From Candidatus Brevifilum fermentans (lineage in GTDB: Bacteria > Chloroflexota > Anaerolineae > Anaerolineales > Villigracilaceae), in assembly GCA_945877125.1 (NCBI GenBank), contig CAMCQT010000029.1, forward strand, positions 1-43,861: a stretch of 43,861 nucleotides of DNA, written 5' to 3'. How positions within the stretch are numbered: position 1 is the first letter of the stretch; each line of letters begins with the position of its first letter. Made by a program: the position numbers and the translations under genes. The notes beneath the pieces are model-generated. The model saw only the letters and a list, made by a program, of their open reading frames with translations. It made no database searches and was not told where the DNA came from. This document shows positions 7,981-16,051 of this stretch, piece after piece.

Positions 7981-9261
7981 ATGGATGAAAATGAAGCCCT
8001 AACCGGGCAAGGGGCCGAGAACGCCCAGGGAGAACACCCTAACAATCAAACTATGGAGTCACTGCTTGAATCAGAATCCATGAGCGTAGAATTGCCTCAA
8101 GTTGGCGAGATCCGCAAAGGTACGATTGCAAGCATTGGCGCAAATCAGATTCTCATTAGCGTTGGCGCTAAATCTGAAGGCGTTGTTGCAGGACGTGAGT
8201 TGGAACAACTTACGCCTGAAGAACGCGCTGAGCTAAAGGTTGGACAGGAAGTAAACGTCTTTGTCCTTAACCCTGAAGATCAGAATGGCAACGTTGTGTT
8301 GTCCTTCAAACGCGCTCAGGAAGAAATGTCCTGGGAAAATGTTGAGAAGATGATCGTCGATGAAACCGTGATTGATACAAAGATCATTGGCTTCAATAAA
8401 GGCGGTTTGATCGTTGCTGTGGGCAACCTGCGTGGTTTCGTTCCATCCTCTCAGATCAGCTCGTCTCGCCGTGCTCAGTCCTCTGGTGATACACCCGAGC
8501 AGCGCTGGCAAAAGATGGTCGGGCAGGCGATTTCTGTCCGTATCATTGAAGTGGATCGCGAACGCCGCCGTCTTATTCTTTCTGAGCGTTCCACGAACAC
8601 AGAATCCCGTTCTTCCATGAAAGACCGCGTAATCAGTGAGTTGGAAGAAGGTAAAGTATATACCGGTAAAGTTACCAGCCTTGCAGATTTTGGCGCCTTC
8701 GTCAACATCAACGGCGCAGATGGTCTCGTTCACCTTTCCGAGCTTTCATGGGAGCGTCTTACACACCCCAAGGAAATCCTTGAGGTTGGACAGGAAGTTA
8801 AGGTCAAGGTTATCAATGTTGACCGCGAAAAGAAACGCATCGGACTTTCCATGCGTGCCTTGCAGGATGATCCCTGGAAGAATCGCGTTGAGAAGTACAG
8901 TGTCGGTCAGCTTGTCGAAGGCACAATTACCCGCCTGACCAAGTTTGGCGCGTTTGCCCGTCTTGAAGGCGATATCGAAGGTCTCATCCACATCTCCGAG
9001 TTAAGCGAGAACCGTGTTGAGCATCCGAAGGAAGTCCTCAAGGAAGGCGAAACCAAGACCCTGCGCGTCATCCGCATCGATGGCGAGCAACACCGCGTGG
9101 GTCTCAGCCTTCGCAAAGTGGACTCCGCTGCCTTCGCCGACAAAGACTTCAAAATGCTCACTCAGGAATTCCGAGAGCAGGACGAAGAAGCTCAGCCGGA
9201 AGAAGTTCAGCCGAGTGAAGAAAGTCTACCGGTTCCCGACGAAGAAAAAAAATCAGAATAA
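7981..9261 (+). CDS. rpsA: 30S ribosomal protein S1
   Basis: RNA-binding ribosomal protein that helps mRNA onto the 30S subunit. The 426-residue product has four S1 (OB-fold) domains: about 30-105, 120-190, 205-275 and 290-360. The last two carry the classic core words TGKVTSLADFGAFV ... GLVHLSELSW and EGTITRLTKFGAFARL ... GLIHISELS. The tail after residue about 380 is acidic (EEAQPEEVQPSEE). Four-domain S1 proteins are usual outside the Proteobacteria, where six are found. The start is ATG 7981; GTG 7978 is equally placed relative to GGAG at 7968-7971. A TTG at 7936 overlaps the -10 box and is excluded. Transcribed from the strong promoter just upstream, divergent from the chelatase gene. 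Confidence 0.95.
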   Translation: MDENEALTGQGAENAQGEHPNNQTMESLLESESMSVELPQVGEIRKGTIASIGANQILISVGAKSEGVVAGRELEQLTPEERAELKVGQEVNVFVLNPEDQNGNVVLSFKRAQEEMSWENVEKMIVDETVIDTKIIGFNKGGLIVAVGNLRGFVPSSQISSSRRAQSSGDTPEQRWQKMVGQAISVRIIEVDRERRRLILSERSTNTESRSSMKDRVISELEEGKVYTGKVTSLADFGAFVNINGADGLVHLSELSWERLTHPKEILEVGQEVKVKVINVDREKKRIGLSMRALQDDPWKNRVEKYSVGQLVEGTITRLTKFGAFARLEGDIEGLIHISELSENRVEHPKEVLKEGETKTLRVIRIDGEQHRVGLSLRKVDSAAFADKDFKMLTQEFREQDEEAQPEEVQPSEESLPVPDEEKKSE

Positions 9262-9270
9262 AATAACCAG

Positions 9271-9292
9271 GAGCGCACCGAAAGGTGCGCTC
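9271..9292 (+). terminator. stem-loop after rpsA
   Basis: GAGCGCACC (9271-9279) pairs with GGTGCGCTC (9284-9292) around a GAAA tetraloop. The T content after it is poor (TTCAAT), and the next gene starts 13 bases later, so it may attenuate rather than fully end transcription. Confidence 0.6.
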
Positions 9293-9305
9293 TTCAATAA
9301 TCGCT

Positions 9306-10400
9306 ATGACACTCATTGTTGATGCTCACGCAGATATTGCTTATAACATGCTGAAATACGGACGTGACTATTTGCGTTCCGCAGAAGAAACGCGACGCCT
9401 TGAAGCCGGCAGCGCTACCCCAGCAGAGAACGAAGATGCACTCCTCGGCTGGCCCGATTATCAGCGTGGACAAGTGGCGGTCATCTTCTCGACCCTTTAT
9501 GCCACCCCTGCGCGCTGGCACACGGGCGAGAATAACCTGCAGGTCTATAAAACATTTGACGAAGCCTATCAGCAGTATCACGAACAATTATTGACTTATC
9601 ATCGGATGACCGATTCTACGCCTGATAAGTTTCGACTCATCGCCTCAGCCCGCGACCTGGACCTGATCCTCGACCATTGGCAGAATCCAAGCCCAAGCGA
9701 GAGCGGACATCCCGTAGGCATGGTCGTCCTCATAGAAGGCGCTGAAGGTATCCGTAGTCTCTCGGAATTGGAAGAATGGTACGAGCTTGGTGTGCGCTTG
9801 ATCGGACCAGCCTGGGTGGGCACGCGCTATTGCGGCGGCTGGCGAGAACCCGGCCCGCTGACAAGTGATGGGCGGAAACTTCTCTCAGCCATGGCGGACT
9901 ATAATTTCACACTTGACCTCAGTCACATGGACGAACAAGCCGCCATCGAAGCGCTGGATATTTATCGTGGACCCATCGTTGGCACGCATGGCAACTGTCT
10001 TTCGCTCATGCCAAACGCAAACACCAACCGCCATTTTTCAGACCGCATCCTTGAGGGGATCATTGAGCGCGATGGGGTGGTGGGTATAGTTCCCTATAAT
10101 CCATACTTAAAAGTTGGTTGGACGGTTGGAAAAAATAAACGGGAGGAAGTTCCTCTCCGCTATGTGGCTGATCATATTGACCACATCTGCCAGATCGCAG
10201 GGGATGCGCTTCACGCGGGCATTGGGTCAGATTTCGATGGTGGACTCGGTTTACAATCTGTCCCGCCAGAAATTGATACCGTTGCTGACCTGCAAAATCT
10301 GGTATCCTTATTGCAGATACGTGGTTATTCCGAAACAGATATTGCCAATATTCTCGGTGGCAATTGGATCGCGCGCTTAAAAAGAGATTTACCAGCATGA
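9306..10400 (+). CDS. membrane dipeptidase, peptidase family M19
   Basis: Zinc-dependent dipeptidase of the renal dipeptidase family, 364 residues, a usual length. The N-terminal metal motif VDAHAD (residues 5-10), the bridging Glu in VLIEGAEGI, His in GTHGNCLS and the C-terminal GIGSDFDGG are all present, so it should be catalytically competent. Family members cleave dipeptides, including D-amino-acid-containing ones from cell wall. No signal peptide is visible, so it is likely cytoplasmic. The ATG at 9306 directly precedes the conserved region; no strong ribosome binding site is seen because the rpsA hairpin occupies that position. The stop overlaps the next start (ATGA at 10397-10400), indicating an operon. 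Confidence 0.93.
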   Translation: MTLIVDAHADIAYNMLKYGRDYLRSAEETRRLEAGSATPAENEDALLGWPDYQRGQVAVIFSTLYATPARWHTGENNLQVYKTFDEAYQQYHEQLLTYHRMTDSTPDKFRLIASARDLDLILDHWQNPSPSESGHPVGMVVLIEGAEGIRSLSELEEWYELGVRLIGPAWVGTRYCGGWREPGPLTSDGRKLLSAMADYNFTLDLSHMDEQAAIEALDIYRGPIVGTHGNCLSLMPNANTNRHFSDRILEGIIERDGVVGIVPYNPYLKVGWTVGKNKREEVPLRYVADHIDHICQIAGDALHAGIGSDFDGGLGLQSVPPEIDTVADLQNLVSLLQIRGYSETDIANILGGNWIARLKRDLPA

Positions 10401-10897
10401 ACACAAACGAGCCTATTCCTGCATCCACACCTGTAGAAACCTCACCTATCGTAGATGATTCAGTTACGCCGCGAATCTATGTCAGCATTTCAGTCACCCT
10501 TGTTGGATTGTTGATCTTTGTCATCGGCGCCAAGCCAGATTGGTTCGGCTGGGATCGCAGCGCTGTCGTCGGCTTTGTGCAGATCGCAGTTTTTCTGGCT
10601 GGTCTGGCTATCATTTGTTTGGGCGGCTACATTAGTTTGCTTACCTTATGGTGGGGACGTGAACGTACGATCGTGTCAGATATCGGCACAAGGCTGGTTG
10701 GCACAGGATATGTAATTGCCGTTTTTGCCGGACTGGCAGATATTTTTGGAATGGGCTCTCAGTCTTTTCCACAAGTCCCTTATTTTGGTCCATGGCAGGC
10801 TTCTGGGGTGTTGATTGGTCAGGGGATTATTGCATTGGGCTTCCTGTTATTTATCCCATTTTATCCGCAGAAAAATTTACATAAGAATAATTTGTAA
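10397..10897 (+). CDS. small membrane protein with four predicted TM helices
   Basis: Not a family I recognise. The 166-residue product has a hydrophilic N-terminus of about 30 residues, then four hydrophobic stretches at about 33-53, 60-85, 103-123 and 135-155. The start ATG overlaps the stop of the dipeptidase gene by four bases (ATGA), so the two are translationally coupled. No motif hints at transport or catalysis. Cytoplasmic membrane location is inferred from hydrophobicity alone. Confidence 0.75.
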   Translation: MNTNEPIPASTPVETSPIVDDSVTPRIYVSISVTLVGLLIFVIGAKPDWFGWDRSAVVGFVQIAVFLAGLAIICLGGYISLLTLWWGRERTIVSDIGTRLVGTGYVIAVFAGLADIFGMGSQSFPQVPYFGPWQASGVLIGQGIIALGFLLFIPFYPQKNLHKNNL

Positions 10898-11003
10898 TTA
10901 ACTCAGTGATTGTTTATGTAGTATGATTGCAAAATCTGGTCAGTACCTATAATATTTACATCCAAAACTCACTATTGTAGACAGAAATTTTGTAGGAGGC
11001 ACT

Positions 11004-11804
11004 ATGACAAAGAAGAAATGGGTAAATCGCTTTACGCCGTTATTAAAGCCAGTCGCAAATATGGACGTTGTGCCCTTAAAATTGCCCATAAAGATCATGG
11101 ACTTGTTCGAGCGCACGATTGTAGAGACGACAGGTGAGAAGAGGGATATTTATGAAGAAGTGCGTTATATTACCGAGAGCAGTACCGTTATTGGGTGGAT
11201 ACACGGGGCTGATCTTGAGGATTACATAGAAAATTACCCCCGCGATTGCGTGGTGATCTACAATCAGACACCTTTCCCGAACGACTTTGAGCAGTATTTT
11301 ATTTTCAACGGCGTCAAGCAAGTAAACGGCTGTGGCGAATTATGCGTGGCATTTGTTCTTGGTATCTCACTGCAAGAGTTGCTGGAGAACTGGCAGGTGA
11401 AACTTCCTCTTTTCTGGAAGCGCATCTTCGGCGGGGGCAGGGCGCGCGGTACAGGCTCAGGGGAACTGAGTGAAATGTTTGATATTTTTGCACAGGAGAG
11501 TCAGCAGTTAACAACTGCGATATACGAGCCGCACATCAAACGCAGCCGCTATACCATTAAGGGAATGCGGCGTTTACTTGAGACTGGCTCGGTCATCGCC
11601 AGTGTCAATATTGACGGTGGCAATGGTCTACTGCGCGGAAGCGGAGTTTTGCACTGGGTTGTAGTAACAAAAATTACACCTGAGCGTAACGGGCTTGGAC
11701 TTGTCGAACTTTACAACCCCGCAATGAATAGGATCGAATGTTATTCGTGGCTGGAGTTTATTAATTCCGCTCGCCAGCCGTATGGTGTGTATGTGCCAGA
11801 CTAG
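11004..11804 (+). CDS. C39-like (papain-fold) cysteine peptidase-like protein
   Basis: The 266-residue product has the layout of a C39-like cysteine peptidase: QVNGCGELC near residue 106-114, with a candidate catalytic Cys110 preceded by Gln, and a later GVLHWVVVTKI (His near 217) followed by an Asn/Asp-rich strand (LVELYNPAMNRIECYSW). The N-terminal half contains TVIGWIHGADLEDY, resembling the end of a bacterial SH3 domain. No signal peptide or TM helix is present. The start has a perfect AGGAGG about 7 bases upstream. The bidirectional terminator downstream ends transcription. Proteolytic activity is not certain; related folds include transglutaminases and acyltransferases such as BtrH. Confidence 0.6.
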   Translation: MTKKKWVNRFTPLLKPVANMDVVPLKLPIKIMDLFERTIVETTGEKRDIYEEVRYITESSTVIGWIHGADLEDYIENYPRDCVVIYNQTPFPNDFEQYFIFNGVKQVNGCGELCVAFVLGISLQELLENWQVKLPLFWKRIFGGGRARGTGSGELSEMFDIFAQESQQLTTAIYEPHIKRSRYTIKGMRRLLETGSVIASVNIDGGNGLLRGSGVLHWVVVTKITPERNGLGLVELYNPAMNRIECYSWLEFINSARQPYGVYVPD

Positions 11805-11850
11805 GTAGTCCCCGCATAAGTAAACGCAAGTTTTGTAAATAAGCAAATAA

Positions 11851-11885
11851 AAAAGAAGCCAGTCATTGACTGGCTTCTTTTTTAT
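11851..11885. terminator. bidirectional rho-independent terminator
   Basis: Fourteen-base arms (11851-11864 and 11868-11881) form a hairpin with A/T tracts on both sides. It can end the C39-like gene on the plus strand and the tRNA-Glu transcript on the minus strand. Confidence 0.85.
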
Positions 11886-11890
11886 AGAGG

Positions 11891-11963
11891 TGCCCCCACG
11901 GAGATTCGAACTCCGGTCGTGGCCTTGAAAGGGCCGCGTCCTAGGCCTCTAGACGATGGGGGC
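11891..11963 (-). tRNA. tRNA-Glu (anticodon TTC)
   Basis: The minus strand folds as a 73-base tRNA: acceptor arms GCCCCCA and TGGGGGC with discriminator A, D arm with TCTAGAGGCCTAGGA, anticodon loop CTTTCAA within a GGCCC/GGCC-type stem (anticodon TTC), and T arm CGGAGTTCGAATCTCCG. The 3' CCA is not fully encoded. Confidence 0.96.
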
Positions 11964-11981
11964 TTTTTTTTGAGCGGGCGA

Positions 11982-12010
11982 ATTCTATCATTCACCTGTG
12001 TGCTAGTCAA
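11982..12010 (-). promoter_or_regulatory. sigma70-type promoter for tRNA-Glu
   Basis: On the minus strand TTGACT (12005-12010) and TAGAAT (11982-11987) are exactly 17 bases apart, about 19 bases upstream of the tRNA 5' end. Confidence 0.75.
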
Positions 12011-12022
12011 GCAATTTGAACA

Positions 12023-12577
12023 CTATTTTTCAGGTTTCACACGTTGATGTAGCAAAGCCATTAAGTCAACTTGGTTGCGGTTGATCAACATTCCTGCGCT
12101 TTCAACGCGCAAATTTGGGATTAATATCCCTGTCAGGGTGGCGTTGAAAATGGGCATGAATTCACGCGAACCTTCTGTGATGAGTGCTGTGAAGTCAAAA
12201 CGCCCGGGCAATTCCATGATGCCTTCAATTTCAAACATCTGCGTGGTAATGCGGATCGGATATTCAATCACGTTTGTGAACCCGCCGCGCACGAGGGCAT
12301 GTGGACCCAGGTCTTCGCGGCGCGCCATGCAGATGGCGTAGACGTGTTTTTTCATCATGCGCACCAGTTCAAAGTGATCCACAAGTTTTGTGGGCATGGG
12401 CAGGCGCGCCAGACGCGCATCGTTTACTTCAAGCGCAGAGCGGGTTGGGTCATTTACCATGCCCATTGCTCCATGACTTGTGACCATGATCTTACCGACC
12501 ACACGATACCCAGAAGTGAAAACATCGGCGGCTATAAAGCGATAGGTGCGTGGAGATGTATCATGGATCATGGACAT
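12023..12577 (-). CDS. conserved-looking protein of unknown function
   Basis: I do not recognise the family. The 184-residue product has no signal peptide, TM helix or cysteine motif; it is a mixed alpha/beta sequence with phrases such as FIAADVFTSGYRVVGKIMVTSHG and FNATLTGILIPNLRVESAGMLINR. The ATG at 12577 has GAGG 8 bases upstream. It is the third gene of a tight minus-strand row after lepB and the zinc-finger gene (18 bases after the latter), so it is probably cotranscribed. Codon use looks like that of its neighbours, which favours a resident gene. A role cannot be assigned. Confidence 0.75.
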   Translation of the reverse strand: MSMIHDTSPRTYRFIAADVFTSGYRVVGKIMVTSHGAMGMVNDPTRSALEVNDARLARLPMPTKLVDHFELVRMMKKHVYAICMARREDLGPHALVRGGFTNVIEYPIRITTQMFEIEGIMELPGRFDFTALITEGSREFMPIFNATLTGILIPNLRVESAGMLINRNQVDLMALLHQRVKPEK

Positions 12578-12595
12578 GGCAGAATCCTCTTTCAG

Positions 12596-12895
12596 CTAAG
12601 AATCATGAATGGGGCGCGGCCCACCAGTTTGAGGGCGGGGCGGCGGCGGAGTGCGGCGGCGATTCTTTGTCGGCTTGCCCGCATTTGGATCGAGGATCAT
12701 ATTCAGCCATGTGATCGCCTTTAGATCATATTCGCGCTTGCCGCACACATCGCAAATCCAGGCGGGGAAATGCGGCACGCTGATCAGTTCAGCGCCCAGC
12801 CACGTAAAATAAGTAATGTGGCGCGGCTGTAAAATGCCCGCATGACACTCGTTACAAGGAAAATATTCCGGGAAAATGTTGTCTGTTTCGCTCAT
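12596..12895 (-). CDS. YgiT/MqsA-type zinc-finger protein
   Basis: The 99-residue product carries two CXXC pairs, CNEC (near residue 14) and CDVC (near residue 48), in the arrangement of the YgiT-type (MqsA N-terminal) zinc finger. The C-terminal 30 residues are Pro/Arg-rich (TKNRRRTPPPPRPQ) and lack the helix-turn-helix of a full MqsA antitoxin. No toxin partner is adjacent. It starts 8 bases after the lepB stop, so it belongs to that operon. A zinc-binding regulatory role is plausible but unproven. Confidence 0.75.
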   Translation of the reverse strand: MSETDNIFPEYFPCNECHAGILQPRHITYFTWLGAELISVPHFPAWICDVCGKREYDLKAITWLNMILDPNAGKPTKNRRRTPPPPRPQTGGPRPIHDS

Positions 12896-12903
12896 CTAAT
12901 TTC

Positions 12904-13491
12904 CTATGGAGTTGCTGGTATTTTTGCATGTCGGATCACTTCCCATAATGGCGGCGGCCAGTAGATCACGACCGCTTTGCCGACCACTTTTTCAAAAGGC
13001 AAAAATCCCCACGAGTGTGAATCGGAGGAATCGTTGCGGTTATCACCCAGTACAAATAATTGACCATCAGGCACATTCCACTCACCAGAATATATAGGCG
13101 CCGCCGCAATATAAGTTTCGTTCAACGCCTGCCCGTTCACAGAAACCAGCCCATTTTGTACGCTGATCACATCGCCGGGCAAGCCGATCACACGCTTAAT
13201 CAATTCCTGTTCGGGATCCAGCGGAAAATGAAAAACAACAATATCGCCGCGTTCCACATTGCTAAAACGATAATTTATCTTGCTCACCAACACAAACTCA
13301 CCATCTTCGAGAGTGGGAATCATGCTAAACCCATCCACCCGAACGCGCGCCGAAACTGCGTTGATTCCCAAAAACAAAACACCAGCCAGTACCAGAGTTT
13401 CAATAATATCAAGCACAAACCGACCCCAGTTCATTTTTTCTTCTGTAGGAGCAGATACCTGTGCTTCCACTTCCTGTTCTAAATTTTCCAA
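12904..13491 (-). CDS. lepB: signal peptidase I
   Basis: Membrane-bound serine peptidase that removes signal peptides from exported proteins. The 195-residue product has one N-terminal TM helix (about 25-45), then the S26 boxes: GFSMIPTLEDGEFVLV with the catalytic Ser, ERGDIVVF, LIKRVIGLPGD with the catalytic Lys, and VLGDNRNDSSDSHSWG. The start is a TTG (13491-13489): AGGAGG (13502-13497) lies 5 bases before it and no ATG fits. Short single-anchor form as in Gram-positive and Chloroflexota homologues. It heads the minus-strand row with the zinc-finger and unknown genes. Confidence 0.95.
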   Translation of the reverse strand: MENLEQEVEAQVSAPTEEKMNWGRFVLDIIETLVLAGVLFLGINAVSARVRVDGFSMIPTLEDGEFVLVSKINYRFSNVERGDIVVFHFPLDPEQELIKRVIGLPGDVISVQNGLVSVNGQALNETYIAAAPIYSGEWNVPDGQLFVLGDNRNDSSDSHSWGFLPFEKVVGKAVVIYWPPPLWEVIRHAKIPATP

Positions 13492-13542
13492 ACGTGCCTC
13501 CTGATTTCGGCAAAATTATACTTCTCTTTTGATGTCGGGTTG

Positions 13543-14265
13543 CTAATCTGGCTTACCCCACGCAAAAAAGGTAGGCACATGTAAGGTGCGTTTACCCTGT
13601 TTGCGGGCAAATCCATCCAAAACCTTCATTTTTTGGATTTCTCCGCCTGGGACAATTCCTGCCAAATCAGATTCGATCACCGCCCATTCATTTTCCCAAT
13701 CTTCGAGAGAACGCATCACAGCTTGGCCTTGAATGGGTCCTGTTTCAATGAGCTTAATCCCAGCCTGATAAAAGGTCTCAGCCAGCGCTGCGCCGAAGGA
13801 TGGGTTTGCGCCCTGCCTGCGTAATGACTCTGTTTGCCACTCGCCGAGCGGTTTGAGCGCAGAGGGCTCATCCACTCGTTGACTGTAATCTGGTTCGGCC
13901 AATGCCAGCACGCTTTTTCCCACTCGCGCCATTTCACGCACAACTCGCAGCGGATCATGCACCCACAGCAGAAGAAAGTGGCAGTAGACAATGTCATACG
14001 ATTGATCTGGGTAGGGGAGAAAGTGCGCGTCGCCATGCGTCAGCCAAGCTGCCGGGGCGTGGATTCTGCACTCGGCGAGCGAAGCAGGCTCAAGGTCGAG
14101 GCCGTGGAGCGCGGCGGGGGTTGTGAGGTCGCGCAGGATGGCTCCGGTGCCGCATCCCACTTCGAGTACGCGGCGCGCGTTTTTGAGTCCCGCCTGTTCA
14201 AATAGATAAGTTCTCAGGTCGTGGGTCCATTCGGCTTGCTGGAGGTAACGCGCGTGCCAGTTCAT
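13543..14265 (-). CDS. class I SAM-dependent methyltransferase
   Basis: The 240-residue product has the class I SAM-binding motif VLEVGCGTGAILRDL (near residue 33), an acidic residue at the end of strand 2 (HGLDLEPASL), then DIVYCHFLLLWVHDPLRVVREMARV, typical of UbiE/Methyltransf_11 enzymes. The ATG at 14265 overlaps the stop of the phosphatase gene (ATGA), which indicates coupled translation; a TTG nine bases upstream is possible. The methyl acceptor is unknown. Only small molecules or lipids are usual for this branch. Confidence 0.9.
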   Translation of the reverse strand: MNWHARYLQQAEWTHDLRTYLFEQAGLKNARRVLEVGCGTGAILRDLTTPAALHGLDLEPASLAECRIHAPAAWLTHGDAHFLPYPDQSYDIVYCHFLLLWVHDPLRVVREMARVGKSVLALAEPDYSQRVDEPSALKPLGEWQTESLRRQGANPSFGAALAETFYQAGIKLIETGPIQGQAVMRSLEDWENEWAVIESDLAGIVPGGEIQKMKVLDGFARKQGKRTLHVPTFFAWGKPD

Positions 14266-14825
14266 CCCTCGCAAAAATATTTCGAGTCTCTATTTAATGC
14301 ATCGGGGTCGTCCCACCAGTTAAGGACAAATTCAATTTGCTCGGGGGTTTCCGGCGAGCGTAAAAGATACGGGTTACCGGGACGGGTTCTGTATAACTGG
14401 TTGACCTGTGAAAGCGCGTGTTCGTTTGTGTTGCCGTGCCTGACCAAATAACAGCCAACCACCATGCCTGTGCGCCCCACGCCGCCCCAACAGTGAACGT
14501 AAACACAGCCGCTGTTTTTGATGGCTTTGTCTATGGTGTTGAGAATGTCAGTCATCGTTTTGGCGGAGGGGGTGGTGTGATCGCGGATGGGAAAGTTGTG
14601 ATACGCAGCATTGATCCCGTAAATTTGCGCCTGCTCTTTGAGGATGCTTTCGTAGGGAGGCAGTTCGTGTGATTGGGTCAGGTCAATGAAGGTGTTGACG
14701 CCTGCCTCAAGAAATGCATCCATGCGGCGGCGCGTGGTTTCGGGGTCGTATCCGCCAGGGTATTCACCCGCGATGAAGCGATTTTCTTCGACCCAGTAGG
14801 ATTCGATGATGGGAAGTTTGGTCAT
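14262..14825 (-). CDS. dual-specificity protein phosphatase-like protein
   Basis: The 187-residue product contains the cysteine phosphatase signature VHCWGGVGRTG (HCX5R) near residue 100, with the general-acid Asp in the preceding loop FPIRDHTTPS. Both catalytic elements are intact. The size and the loop order match compact dual-specificity / atypical tyrosine phosphatases, which can act on phosphoproteins, inositol phosphates or nucleotides. It precedes and overlaps the methyltransferase gene. No TM helix or signal peptide is seen. A hairpin at 14876-14895 lies just upstream. Confidence 0.9.
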   Translation of the reverse strand: MTKLPIIESYWVEENRFIAGEYPGGYDPETTRRRMDAFLEAGVNTFIDLTQSHELPPYESILKEQAQIYGINAAYHNFPIRDHTTPSAKTMTDILNTIDKAIKNSGCVYVHCWGGVGRTGMVVGCYLVRHGNTNEHALSQVNQLYRTRPGNPYLLRSPETPEQIEFVLNWWDDPDALNRDSKYFCEG

Positions 14826-14875
14826 AGTTTAGTTAACCTGTTGGCGTGCTGGCTTCAGTTTGCTGGTTTAGAAAA

Positions 14876-14895
14876 ATGCGGACTGAAGTCCGCAT
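14876..14895. repeat. palindromic hairpin after the radical SAM cluster
   Basis: ATGCGGACT (14876-14884) and AGTCCGCAT (14887-14895) form a perfect 9-base palindrome directly after the stop of the pseudo-radical SAM gene. It may end the cluster transcript, or be a REP-like element. Confidence 0.55.
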
Positions 14896-14902
14896 TCCGA
14901 TT

Positions 14903-16042
14903 TTAGTTTTTTGAAATGCTTTCCCAGTCATCTCTCAAAAAGTTGCCGAGGACTTTATCGGCTTCGCCCTGAGCGGGGAGCACGTCGCCGTCGGGTTCGA
15001 CATACATCCAGGCTTTGCCTGCACCTGCGGGGATTTCGTCGTCCTGGGTTTCGTAGACGACGGGGTTGGAGGATGAATACGGCACGGGCAAGTCCCAGCG
15101 GATGGTGAGACGCAGGGAGTTGGCGGTATCTTGCAATTCGAGCAGTTCGTCGGTCAGGCTGTCTTCGGCGGCGCTGAGGGAGATGTTTTCCACTGCCAGG
15201 TTGGCAAGTTTTTGCAGAATGTCTTTGGCGTCTTCGACGTTTTTGTTGTTGAGCGTGAGATGCACGGTGAGGAAGAGGTCTTGCGGAACGATGGTTTCGA
15301 TGGCTTTCCACGAACGCGGATCATTGGGTTGCAAAATTAGCATGACGTGATCCAAGCCAGTTTGCAGGAGGGTTTCGAGATAATCTTTGTCGGCGAGTTT
15401 CAAGCCGTCGGTTAATAATCCGCAGACTTGTCCGTTCTTTTCGGCGTGGGCGATGAGCTGCGGGAGGTCTTCGCGCAGGGTGGCTTCGCCGCCTGTGAAG
15501 ATGATGTGCGGGATGCCTGCCTGCCAGGCTTTGTCCATGATGAGTTTCCACTCGTCGGTGCTGAGTTCGCGCTCGACGCGTTTGACGGGGGCGTACTGCG
15601 CTTGGGTGTTTTCGGGGAGTTGGTAGGTGAGGGCGCAATCGAGCCGCAGGGTAGTATCAGCCGAATGGGGCGCAACCCGCTCAAAGCCTAGAAAAGAGGC
15701 GGGGTCTAAATCAGGAGTGGAGATGAGGGTGTGGATTTGATCGGCGAAGTTGGCAAAATCAGCCAGTGCGATTTTTCTATCGACCCGATAGCGTTTGGAG
15801 ATTTGTTCGGCGGCTTCGTTTGGTTCTGTGCCTTTGATAAAGTGGAAGGCATACTCGGCGGCGGTGGAGTTGAGTTGCAAAACGGTGGACGCGTTGAGGA
15901 TGAGCAAGCCCGAACCATCTTTTTGAAGGCGAAGGTGCAGGCGGTAAGGCTTTTCATCTTCTGTGGCTTGCAGGTGATGCGTGCCTGCGGGAAGCGGTTG
16001 AACTTTTGAAAAACGTTCTGTGAGACGATTGAGGATGTTCAT
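14903..16042 (-). CDS. cysteine-less radical SAM paralogue with PqqD-like N-terminus
   Basis: The 379-residue product is a paralogue of the radical SAM enzyme at 17565-18896. Residues about 33-108 form a PqqD-like (RRE) domain (LHLRLQKDGSGLLILNAS ... NSTAAEYAFHFIKG ... ISKRYRV). The radical SAM barrel follows and keeps GGE (IFTGGEATLREDLPQLIAHAE). The [4Fe-4S] site is gone: where the paralogue has C141, C145 and C148, this protein has L142, T146 and Q149 (TYQLPENTQAQY). The SPASM region is cut short and its cysteines are changed (YVEPDGDVLPAQ against CIEPNGDVLPCQ). It should not cleave SAM. A partner or substrate-binding role for the active paralogue is inferred. It starts 9 bases after the preceding gene stop, so it is cotranscribed. 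Confidence 0.85.
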   Translation of the reverse strand: MNILNRLTERFSKVQPLPAGTHHLQATEDEKPYRLHLRLQKDGSGLLILNASTVLQLNSTAAEYAFHFIKGTEPNEAAEQISKRYRVDRKIALADFANFADQIHTLISTPDLDPASFLGFERVAPHSADTTLRLDCALTYQLPENTQAQYAPVKRVERELSTDEWKLIMDKAWQAGIPHIIFTGGEATLREDLPQLIAHAEKNGQVCGLLTDGLKLADKDYLETLLQTGLDHVMLILQPNDPRSWKAIETIVPQDLFLTVHLTLNNKNVEDAKDILQKLANLAVENISLSAAEDSLTDELLELQDTANSLRLTIRWDLPVPYSSSNPVVYETQDDEIPAGAGKAWMYVEPDGDVLPAQGEADKVLGNFLRDDWESISKN

Positions 16043-16051
16043 GCGAGTCTC